NCBI RefSeq assembly: GCF_003473485.1
Contig: NC_053046.1
Span: 28,597,332-28,661,331 of the forward strand
From: Medicago truncatula
Taxonomy: Eukaryota > Streptophyta > Magnoliopsida > Fabales > Fabaceae
Length of the DNA stretch: 64,000 nucleotides
Reading direction: 5' to 3'
Part shown: positions 21,741 to 31,654 of the stretch, piece after piece
How positions within the stretch are numbered: the stretch's first letter is position 1
Layout: every line of letters begins with the position of its first letter
Program-made: the position numbers and the translations under genes
Notes under the pieces: generated by a model
The model's database searches: none
What the model saw: the letters and a program-made list of their open reading frames with translations, nothing else
Told to the model about the DNA's origin: nothing

Positions 21741-22494
21741 GATCGCATGTAGGGCGTTCTTCGCCTACAACTTGGAGATGTCACACTGACAAAGTCTCTA
21801 GGCAATCTTGATCTAGATGGATGAGGGATCATTCCCCCTCTGCTAGGTAGTGGGTAAAGAGGCCGTCTTGGAGGCGACAAATTTTGTTTTTTGGGAGATC
21901 CTTCTCATCTACGAAAGACGACAATTTTTCTCTTCGATAATCAACGTTTGACGTTGAATCGTGCGGGGAAGATTTGAGTATGGCATTATTAGGGGTGGTG
22001 TTTCCCGCCACTTCGTTAGGCCTCAAGGGAGCAAGAAGGGGTCGGTCCTGTATAGGCACCACCAGTTGGGGAATCTGCTGGGAGTTTTTCGCTCTAGGCC
22101 ATCAACAGGAGAAGGCGTAGAGGTGTGTCCGTCGCAGTAGACACGATGGACTTCACTCCTTACATGAGAGTTGGCACCGTTGGTAGTCATTGTGTTTATA
22201 GTTTCAAATCTTTGGTTTTTTGTTGGTTAAAAAATGATAGCTTGTATTTCCCATAGATGTTGCTACTGATCGTACTTGATCAAAATGTGACTACCAGTGT
22301 AGTTTGAATTTGGTGGTTGTAAGCCTTAACTGTTAACTGCAGACGGGGGAGGGGGTGTACCTGCAGAAACTCCGACGCTTAAGTTAGTATTGAGTCAGAA
22401 AAGGGGGTTGAGAGGGTAAGAAGATTCTCCCTTTGGGGACACTAGAGAGTGCCCTTTATATAGAGGTGGGTGTTGCAAGCACCGTTGTATGGCA
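21741..22494. other. GC-richer decayed retroelement sequence
   Basis: Less AT-rich than its neighbours, with phrases such as CCAGTTGGGGAATCTGCTG and GGTCGGTCCTGTATAGGCACC. Short frames exist, but no domain was recognised. Probably internal or LTR sequence of another LTR element into which the Copia LTRs inserted. Confidence 0.4.
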
Positions 22495-23283
22495 TGATGG
22501 AACAAAATGTGTTTAACATTATCACCTTATGTTTTGATGATTCCAAGGTATTAAAAGTTCAATTGAATATGCTAATATTTGTTCAAGGTATTGGTTCTAG
22601 AAGAACAAATGGGAGCAAAATAATTTTTAAAGGAAAATTATGTTGCAAGTCAGAGTCTGAAGACCATCAGAAGCTGACAGTTTGAGTCTAAAGCCACCAG
22701 AGTCTGAAGCCTTCAAAGTATGGACTTGAAGTTAGTTAATTTGGTCATTTGAAGACATATGTATGCAGAAGGAATAGAAGCGTGAAACAACAATTATTTC
22801 AGAGGAATTAGAAGGCATTGAATGCTTATCCACTGAAGAATGCACAGAGAAAGGACAATAGTACAATTGTACAACCACTTCTCCACTACTCCTCCATTGT
22901 CTGCGAATAGTACAAGCTACAATTGTGTCTCTGCTGGTTAATTCTCCAAACAAGGAATGTATTACAAATTATACCCTTCTAAGACATTAACTAAATCAAG
23001 CAACAAACCATTGGTGATTGATCACGCTTCTACAACGAGTCTTTTGATGTGTCGGTACTTCTACAACGTATCTTTGATTGTGGAAGGAACCAGGATAATT
23101 GTTTCGTGTCTTTCTCTTCCCTCTCTCTATTTTTACTTTATCCACTGCATTAAACTTTGAACATTGTTCCAGACTCTGAACTCTATTAGACTCTGGACTT
23201 TGAACTTTGTTTAAAAAGAAGAAAAATCTAACACAATTCAACCCCCCTTCTTGTGTTTTTCTCACCTTTAAGGTACAATCACA
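22495..23283 (+). mobile_element. Copia (SIRE-like) LTR
   Basis: From TGATGGAACAAAATGTG, followed by ACATTATCACCTTATGTTTT and ATATTTGTTCAAGGTATTGG, to AATTCAACCCCCCTTCTTGT and an end near ACAATCACA. This is a characteristic legume SIRE-type LTR layout. Degenerate AGACTCTGGACTTTGAAC repeats occur near 23170-23205. A primer-binding-site-like TATCAGAGCC follows at about 23305, but no SIRE internal region is present, so the element is truncated or recombined. Confidence 0.65.
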
Positions 23284-23300
23284 ATTTTGGGTAAAAAATG

Positions 23301-23313
23301 TCATATCAGAGCC
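23301..23313 (+). other. Degenerate initiator-tRNA-Met primer-binding site
   Basis: TCATATCAGAGCC resembles the TGGTATCAGAGC site that follows Copia LTRs, with changes in the first bases. Confidence 0.45.
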
Positions 23314-24397
23314 AAGACTAATGTCTGGGTATAAATAGTTGTTAGGTCGGGCTTGACTTGCAAAACTTATCCTCAATCGTACCTTTAGGTACGAACGTGT
23401 GCAATTATCGACCTAGGGTGAGATACTCTCGACCTGCGTAACTCCCGAACCCTGTGAGCCACCATCGGCCTGTACTGTGATCTGGTGAGTTTTAGGGCAT
23501 TTCGATCGTATGGTGTCTCCCTCTTAAAAGACTTGGGTCAGACCCAACCAGAGCCGGAGTGGCCTTTATGCCAGTCCGGAACACATGATTTTGTAATAAA
23601 ATACTTCAAAAACACCTATGAATTGTTTGGTTTATGAAGAGCTATAATTACGTGACTCGATATTTAAACATTACAAAATTCTGGTTAAACCATGAGAAAC
23701 TTCTCTAAAACTCCTCTTTATTGACTCAATTTGCTATCAAAATGATTGAGAAACATACTAAAAATAATGAAACATCACTTTTCAGCATTACACCTCTAAC
23801 ATTTGGGGATGGTTGGAAGGAAATATTGGTGTGCACTTAGATACTATTTTTTTTACAAACATTCTTGTTACTTGTGATAAAACTTGGTCTTCTCAAGTTC
23901 TCAATGTAAATTGGTTATTCAAAGTGCTATTATATTTTCTGCTATTTGGCGGGATAGTACTCCAAATGCTATTAAGGATGTAAGGTTTACATGTGTTTAG
24001 ATTTTGTGTGCTTGATGTTTAAATCTTTGTTGGATTACTATGCACTCTTTTTCCCTTCTCCAAGGATTTATCCCATTGATTTTTCCTTGGGAAGTTTTTG
24101 ATAAGGCAGAGAATGATTTACACCTTGTGTGTGCCTTCTATCCATTTTAGAGTATTCATAGTTGATAGGTGATAGTTATGGAGTGCCATAGCTATCACTC
24201 GACACTTTCCCTACATTGCTTAAAAAAGGCAGTTAACTTTGACATCCCAAAAATACGTTTACTTTTAAGGTAAATATGTTGTCACTTAATGGTGCTTTGT
24301 TTTTTGTAAATGTTTCCTTTCTATCATCAAAAGTTAAAAAATAAAAGAAAATGTTAGTAAAAAAATGGGAATCACTATATGGATCATAATTTTTAAT
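23314..24397. other. Decayed repeat and AT-rich spacer
   Basis: 23330-23600 is GC-richer repetitive sequence (GAACCCTGTGAGCCACCATC) without frames. The rest is AT-rich with no recognised gene. Confidence 0.4.
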
Positions 24398-24606
24398 GTG
24401 ACCTCCTTGTTAAGTATGATGAAGGGGCAAAAATATAATATTAATGTACTTAAGAGACATTTAATATTTTTGTTTTATTTAAAAGGTATTTTTTCATAAC
24501 ACATTAAGTAATAAAAATTATTTAATTGATGTAAGAAAAGCATGAGCTTTATATATAATAAAGAGATCAAATTATATTCTTTCTGGTACATTCATAGGGG
24601 GAAAAT
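24398..24606 (+). promoter_or_regulatory. Upstream region of NCR gene 2
   Basis: GTGACCTCCTTGTTAAGTAT at 24398 and TTAAGAGACATTTAATA at 24450-24466 match motifs upstream of the NCR gene at 6451, at nearly the same distance from the ATG (about 210 nt for the first). A TATA-like TTTATATATAATAAA lies at about 24548-24562. Confidence 0.55.
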
Positions 24607-24901
24607 ATGGTTGCAATTCTAAAATTTATTTATTCTATACTTCTCTTTATTTTCTTACATCTTGTATCAACGAATGGTTACAGTAAGCCATTTTTTTTTA
24701 CCCTTTTCAAATTTCTTTCTTTACTTGTACATAATCATTTATCAAAATTTAGTAACGCTCTTGTATTCTTCTTTTTTCCCCTTCATTACAGGAAATATTA
24801 AATATTGTTTTATTGATACCGATTGTCCAAGAAGCATGTGCCATTATCCTGAAATTGTGAGGTGCGTTGACCAATGCAAATGTGTTAGAATAATGCCATA
24901 A
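24607..24901 (+). CDS. Nodule-specific cysteine-rich (NCR) peptide, 61 aa
   Basis: Two exons, 24607-24682 and 24792-24901, with a GT-AG intron splitting a codon after its first base, exactly as in the other two NCR genes here. The signal peptide is MVAILKFIYSILLFIFLHLV plus STNGY. The mature peptide has six cysteines spaced C-x5-C-x4-C-x7-C-x3-C-x-C (CFIDTDC, MC, RCVDQCKC); the shorter x3 loop is a small deviation from x4. Such peptides enter the secretory pathway through the nodule-specific signal peptidase and reach the symbiosome (family knowledge). The mature region is more basic than that of the other two genes, with several Arg and Lys and a C-terminal VRIMP. Confidence 0.93.
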
Positions 24902-25094
24902 AGTTTATCTGGTTATTCTACTGGCACAGGATATTAGAGATATTATTTAATTATTTTTCTTAATTTCACAAACACTTATGGTTTGTATTCTATAATAAAA
25001 CAATAAAATGGAATAAAGTTGTAAAAAGGTTTGAAACCCTCCTATAGTACTATTTTATGTGGGATAACTCAAATATGAATTTATGTGACAACTA
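24902..25094. other. 3' flank of NCR gene 2
   Basis: AT-rich with a possible polyadenylation signal AATAAAATGG/AATAAA near 25003-25016. Confidence 0.4.
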
Positions 25095-25260
25095 GGGTAC
25101 CTATGGAAGAATGGTGGGTAATTTACCCCAACCAATATACATTAGCCACGTAAGCACATTTTTAAGTGGTATCCATGAATTATCTATCTTGACCCCACCA
25201 ACAAATTGCTCATTTTCATTGGTTGGTGGGTAAATTACTCACCATTCTTCAAAGGTAATC
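25095..25260. mobile_element. Short palindromic MITE (166 bp) with TA flanks
   Basis: Inverted ends of about 40 bp: left GGGTACCTATGGAAGAATGG, right complement GATTACCTTTGAAGAATGG. TA lies on both sides (25093-25094 and 25261-25262). The terminus resembles that of the 4.3-kb element at 8014-12332 (TTACCTTTGAA), which suggests a shared family. Confidence 0.8.
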
Positions 25261-26361
25261 TAGAAAAAACCATGAATTTAATGAGGTCTCTACAAGTGGA
25301 CATTGAATTTTTTTCCCTAGATTAGTTAGCCCTTGTGTCGACGATAAATTTAATGGTTAGAATTCACCTTATAAGAAAGTGAATAAATGGGGTGTCTGAG
25401 GTTCGAACCCCGACCCCTACATATAATAATGCAAGCGCATGTTCTACCGCATAAAATATCAATCACACAAGGTCTAGTATTTATTTCCAATTTATTTTTC
25501 TAAGATGATTAATTAAAAAGATTGAAACTTTGAAGTTGATTTTGGTATGAAATAAAAGTTTTAAATATGGGGTAAGTTATTGTTAGAAACAATTTTAAAT
25601 TTTGCATATATAACCTTTTCATTTCAAGATTCCAAATATTTTTAGTCTCAACAAGTGGTTTCACAACATTTATAGTAGAAGACTAGCTTACCTTAAAGTT
25701 CAAGAACATGATGCCTATTGTGGCTTGATGTGGAAGATACTCACTAAAATCACGATCTCTTCCACTTTTCTGCTATAATTCTTTCTACTCGAGTGTTCCA
25801 TGTTGAATGCTATTTTTACTCGGATTTTGCGGTCGTTCTTTATGTACTATCTGTTGTATTATATTACACACGGGGCACTTTTTATGGGTACCTTGATCCT
25901 TTTCAAATCAGCTTTATTATTATTATCCTTTGTTAAACATCTTTGAACCTCCATGCAATAATTTCTTTTGTTCTTATTGAGTGATAAGTCAGTCATAAGT
26001 TTTGAACCTTAACGTCGTGTATATAATTTATCTTGGAGTTAGATAGAATATTTTTAATAACTTGATATGATTTGAAACTAAATTTTGGATTGTTATTTTT
26101 GAATTAGCAACATTTTAAGAATTTATGGCGGGTTACTAGTCGAAATTGTTAATCAAAATGAAAAAAAAATAATGTAGATAAACCATACAAATATATGGGT
26201 CTACAAAAAAAAAAACACAAGAGCCAGAAACTGCAAAAGAAAAAAATTTGGTATCTTTAAAAAAATTTAGAAAATGAAAACATTATAATTTCTACTTGTA
26301 CCCATCTCGTTCTGGTTCGTATAATTTTTTTTTAATACACATTAAGGAATAAAAGAAAATA
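25261..26361. other. Intergenic, with a dispersed repeat fragment
   Basis: Around 25320-25460 is a repeat containing GAGGTTCGAACCCCGACCCC (B-box-like) and ATTCACCTTATAAG, typical of a dispersed legume repeat. The remainder is AT-rich with no recognised gene. Confidence 0.4.
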
Positions 26362-26615
26362 GGGTTAATTAAGTTTTTAGTCCCTATAAATATTCACAGT
26401 TTTGTTTTTACTCCCTACAAAATAAAATCACATTTTTTAGTTTCTATAAAAATTTTCATAAGCATTTTTAGTCACTGTCAAAAATTTCCATCAACAGTTT
26501 TGGTCCCTAAAATACTTAAGAAAAATGTCACAAGGACTAAAAAGTGGGATTTTATTTTGTAAGGACTAAAAACAAAACTGTGAATATTTATAGGGACTAA
26601 AAACTTAATTAACCC
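26362..26615. mobile_element. MULE-type palindromic MITE (254 bp)
   Basis: Ends GGGTTAATTAAG and CTTAATTAACCC with long pairing (TTTTTAGTCCCTATAAATAT on the left). The flanking 9 bp AAGAAAATA (26353-26361) and AAAAAAATA (26616-26624) match at 8 of 9 positions. Confidence 0.85.
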
Positions 26616-26673
26616 AAAAAAATATGAAAGAAAGTCGAAAAATATACTAACAAACATCATATCAATTAAAAAA

Positions 26674-27184
26674 GGGTTAAATATTTTTTTGGTCTCTATA
26701 AAATTAAGATATTTAAAGTTTAGTCCTCCCTTAATTTTAATAGGTTTTTTAGTCCCTATAAAAAAAAATTTGCAATCAGTTTTAATCCCTACTAAATTTA
26801 AATTTGATTAATTATGCTTAAACTATTAAGTTTTTGAACAATCTTTTATATGTGTTAAGAACACTTCTAAATTTGATTTCTACATCCAAATTTCTGTTAC
26901 TTTTAACTTGAAATTTTTTGTTTTAAAAAAAAAAATATATATTTAATTCATTTCATGTCAAAAAATTCCGAATTTTAGTAAATGAACCTTTAATAATGTT
27001 CTAAACTTGTCTAAAAAAAATTTAAAAATTTAAGAGTTTAAGGATAATTAAACAAAATTTGTTTTAGCAGGTACTAAAATTACATGTCAATATTTTTTGT
27101 AGGGACTAAAAATGCTATTAAAATTAAATAAGGACTAAACTTAGAAGTTTCCAATTTTATAGGGATCAATATAATATTTAATCC
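26674..27184. mobile_element. MULE-type MITE (511 bp), 9-bp TSD
   Basis: Ends GGGTTAAATA and TATTTAATCC with inverted 'TTTAGTCCT' arms. ATTAAAAAA flanks both sides (26665-26673 and 27185-27193). A related element lies at 54312-54830. Confidence 0.85.
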
Positions 27185-27193
27185 ATTAAAAAA

Positions 27194-27354
27194 AGGTTAA
27201 ATATGTTTTTGGTCCCTACATATGAGTTTACTTTAAAGGAGAGATCAAAAGTGATGATAGAAAACTTTTGGAGGACTAAAAGTTGAACAACATTTTTAGA
27301 GGGACTAAAATAAAAAGTTAACATATTTATACAGATAAAAAACATATTTCACCC
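27194..27354. mobile_element. MULE-type MITE (~160 bp) abutting the previous one
   Basis: Begins GGTTAAATATGTTTTTGGTC and ends with AACATATTTCACCC. Its flanks are ATTAAAAAA again (27185-27193 and 27355-27363), so the middle target copy is shared with the 511-bp element. Confidence 0.75.
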
Positions 27355-27363
27355 ATTAAAAAA

Positions 27364-27779
27364 AGTAGAACTTAAATGTTTTACCGATCTAAAAGTAACT
27401 TGACTCCCTACCATGGCATAAAAATCATTTAATAATCAAGAGATGAAGAGAAAAAGTGACTGGAAAAACATCAATATAAAATTGAAGATGAACTATCCAA
27501 TTATTGCTTGAAAGTGGTGATGGACAAAACTCAGTACACAAAATCACATATTTATACGCACAATATTTTTCCATGTAGGACAAATAATCTTATTATTAGA
27601 AAAAAAAATATTGAGTACATATTAGTGGTTGTATATATAATAAGTGAGTGAATAATTATATTTAAGAAATATGGGTTATAGTATAACAAAAAAATTAGTA
27701 GTTCAAAGGTTAATGTGAAAAGAAAAAAAATGCATTGGAGTTTATGATTCATAAACACATAAATAATGCGTGGAGCTTT
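27364..27779. other. AT-rich spacer
   Basis: No gene or repeat was recognised. Confidence 0.5.
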
Positions 27780-27875
27780 TTAGAGTGCCACATCATCACA
27801 ATTATAGCTTATGGATAGTTCAAGCTTAGTTTACAAAGATATAAAATAGCGTGGATGATGTAACACAATGGGAGG

Positions 27876-30800
27876 TGTTATACCCTGATTTTGGACCTAA
27901 AAATACTCGTCCAAATTTCTTTTCTAACACTGATATTTGTCAATTCTCTATTATTTTACTCTGAATCTTTAACTCTCTTTTAAACGTATTTTACTGCCTC
28001 TGTCTGTCTTTTCTTGCATTACAAGTCATTTAAGAACTTTCTGAAACGTCGCATTACTTTTCTTGCATTTTATTTTAAAAACCATGCAAAAAGGGTATTT
28101 TGGTCATTTCCTGCAGTGGAACCCATTTTAGTCCCTGTGTTTGCCTCTGAGTCTTTTCAATTTGTCTGTACAAATCATTATTGAGTCTTTGTTTAAAAAA
28201 ATCATTTCAAAAAATTGCATCTGAGTCAGTTTAGTCCCTAGGGGCATTTTGGTCTTTTCCTGTCAAAATTTTGACAGGGAGGTATTTTGAAATACCTCAT
28301 GTCAGTTTTTGGTTCGTTTTAGTCCTTTTGTTGATTTTATTTTAGGTTTCACTTTACGTTTTGTCAGGTTACCAATTTTATTTCAATTTTATTTTTATTT
28401 TTGCATTTTGGTCCTCAAAGAGGTCCAAAATTGCTTTTCAGTCTAGAACTCTTTTTTTTTAAATTGCATTTTAGTCCAAAATATTTGAAAATTCCATTTC
28501 AGTCCTTTTTATTATTATTGCAGTTTAGTCCTTTTATTTTTCCTTTTGGCAGCAAGGTCCTTAAGTCCAAGACAGGTGTCACTTTCTCATTGGTTCAGAA
28601 GCACACATGGCAGCCTATAAAAGGCGCATTTACTGTACAAGTCAGGATCAGATCCATTAATCACACGCCAACTCATAAACACAAATCCAATTTTCTCTCT
28701 CTCAGCAATTGAATCAAAACAGAAAATTTCTCAGAATTTCTCAAGAACACCAAGAACACAAAACCCTAACCGTTTCCAGAAATTTCAAAATTCATCAGAA
28801 TCAACGAATTTCACATCAATCCTCAGAGATTCGTGTGAATCTTCATCACTGGATTGAAGATTCTCCTGCAATTCTAAGTGCGAGCTCACATTGAAGCAAG
28901 CTCAAGCACTGATCACAGGGATCCTCTCAAGCAGATCTAAGAAGCAAGAAGCAAACTCAAGCGTTGATCACAGAGAAGATTAGAAGAGGAAAAGAAGCAA
29001 GGTTGAAACCGGCGAAGAAGATGAAGAAACAGAACCGGTGAATCACCGATTTATTTTCGGTCCAAAGAACAAGCAGAAGAATCAAAAATCATCAAGAACA
29101 GAATCAAGTTTTCCGAAGAATCTCATAAAACCTCCAATCAAAAACTTCAGGTAAAACTCAGAACAAAATTTCTTTTCAAAAGTGATATCATAGTTTAACC
29201 TGTAAAATCACGTGAACAAACAGATCTAAAAAAAATTTCCAGAATCACAAAGATAAAATCATAACCGTAAACACCAAAACCTAGATCCATAAGGATCCAA
29301 GTTTTGAAAGCAAGAACAAGCACCAGAGAAGTGATAAACGACGAAACGATGTAGATCCTTAAAGATCTAAACGTTTTCTTTTAAAAAAGATCAAAAAAAT
29401 TAGTTTCAAAACCGTACGAAAATTTTCAGATCTACGTCGTTTCAAGCTGTGTTTGAGAAAATCTTTGCTGGATTCGTGTTTAGGGTTAAAGGACGAATCG
29501 TTTGATGTGGAAATTTTTAAGTTCTGGAAAATTAGGTCACCGGAGAGTTCATAGGCTCGCCGGAGAAGATGAAGTTTCCGGCGGACCTTCAAGGTCTCCG
29601 CCGTAGCTTCATCCTCACCGGCGGTGAGTTTAGAGAAAGGCGAGAGAGAGGCGAGAGAAGAGGAGTTTAGAGAGAGAAAGGTGTGTTGCAAATGAAAAAA
29701 CCGGCGCATTAGGCTTTTATATAGGGCGCTAGACCGGACCGGTTCAAGACCGGTCCAACCCCCTGCGTTGTGAGCCCTTAGATCTAGGGTTTGGGATCTT
29801 GGATCAATCCAACGATCCCTGAGCGTCCCTGTGAGATCCGGATCCTTTGGTTTTGGGCTGGGCTTTTTTCTGTACGTTTTTGTTTATTTTCCTACTATCT
29901 GCACCATATTTCTTTGCTGTTTGAACTTCTGCATGCTTAAATTTTCTCTAAAAATCTCCAAAAATTATCACATGTTTCTTGATGTATTTTCATACTTTTT
30001 TTTATATTTTTCAATGGTTTTAAAATGATAAAAAAAAAAACATATGATATTTCTTGGGTAATTAGTGTATTTAGACATAAATTTGTGCATTTTTTAGTAG
30101 TGTACTCCTCATGAAATGTTGACATGTGATATGAATTTTTGGAATGCAATTTTGTGATAAGTTTGTTACTGATTACATGTTTAATTTGCTGCTTGTGTAT
30201 CTCAATTTCATCTCCCTTCTTGGCTTGCAATTAGTATGCATTTTTACTAGTAAATAAAGTGCCAAAATAGTTTGAAAGTGTGCCATAAACTTTAGCATCA
30301 AATATGTCCCATTTTTTTTTACATTATGGCACAAAGCAAGACCTCTAAAAATGCCATAATGAAGGGATTATGGGTCATACATATGCTAGAGCCTTAGGAC
30401 CATTTTCATGCACATTTTGTCACTTTATTAGTTTCTTTTATGTCTTTCCTCTTAATATTTTTTGTGCATTTCTTTTATTCTATGCTTTATTTTACTAATC
30501 ATCTCATTTCTTTTGTTCCATTCATTTCATGAGTATTTCTCCATTTCACCACTATCTCCTCCACTTCCTTTAGCTTAGCATTTATTTTTTTGCAAATTTT
30601 AATTCATTCGGTGATGTAATTTGTTATCATTGGTTTGTAGCTTGGCAAAGGGGCCATAGAATGTATTTAGGCAATTTTTGTAATATGGACTATGGACACT
30701 ATGACGCATCGGCACGCACACACTCACCCTAGATGTATGCCTAGGATTGCATGTGTAGATGTATGGCTAGGATTGCATGGTTAGATGAATGCTTAGGTTT

Positions 30801-31444
30801 AAACACTTAGAGAAAATCCAACTTTTTCCAAAAATATGCAAACAAACTCGCTTCAAATATTTGTCATAAAAAATGGAGTCAAAACTCCAATATTTTTTAC
30901 CTTTTATTTTCTTAATCAAATTCTCAAATAAACCTAATCATTTAGACTTTTTGCAAAATCACTAAACAAACCCTCACTCTTTCATACTCTAATGCTCATG
31001 AAGCCTCTCAATCCCCTTCTTCAAAATCATTTTCAAAATTTAAAATCAAACAATTAAAAACAAAAAACAACAAGTCTTTTTAGCAAGAACTACGCCGGTT
31101 TTGATCCCGTAAAACGGTACGTAGGCAAGGGACTTTAACCCCTCCAAGCCGAAATAAAATCAAAATTCTACCTCTTCTCACCCCCATTCTTCACTAATCA
31201 CACCTTCTTTTTTTACAAATAGTCTCTAAAAGTAAAGCGTAGAAATAAGCTTAGGAGAACGGTTCTTATGGAGTACCATAATCGCTCCGGGTGCCTAACA
31301 CCTTCCCTTAGCGAAAACGACCCCCGAACCTAGAACTTTTTAAGGGTTTTTCTCCTTTTACCCTTCCCAAGAAAAAAGAGAGATATCAACGGTCAAAAGG
31401 TTCAAGTCCGATTAATGGCTTGGCACCCAAAAACCATGATAACA
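27876..31444 (+). mobile_element. Solo LTR A (Ty3/gypsy, Tat/Ogre-like, 3.57 kb)
   Basis: TGTTATACCCTGATTTTGG ... CCATGATAACA, flanked by GGAGG on both sides (27871-27875 and 31445-31449), a perfect 5-bp TSD. There is no internal region. Features: CCAAT-like TTGGTTC near 28590, a TATA box CTATAAAAGG at about 28614, and near the 3' end TCCGGGTGCCTAACACCTTC and CGAAAACGACCCCCGAAC, phrases I associate with long legume Ogre/Tat LTRs. Short open frames inside are not genes. It inserted into the L1 pseudogene. The family assignment is from memory. Confidence 0.85.
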
Positions 31445-31654
31445 GGAGGTATACTCTTAAGACTGGTTATAAACTGGCTAAGATGGAGTTGCTACATACT
31501 GATCGATTCCATATTGAAGGAGAGTGGTATAAAATCTGGAAGGTGAATGCCCCTCATAAAGCGCGTAATTTAGCATGGAGGATTGATAGAGTGTGTTTCG
31601 ACGCGTCTCCGATTACAATCACGACATGTACAATGTGAGCTGATCTGTCCGTGG

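Noticed and set aside
22996..23376. 126-codon minus-strand frame
   Set aside because: It runs across the end of a Copia LTR and its primer-binding region, with no domain; chance frame.
25370..25430. Possible tRNA gene from GGTTCGAACCCC
   Set aside because: A B-box match exists, but no acceptor stem or anticodon arm can be folded around it; it is part of a dispersed repeat.
28401..29709. Several 60-116-codon frames on both strands
   Set aside because: They lie within solo LTR A, have no conserved domain and are not preserved in LTRs B and C.
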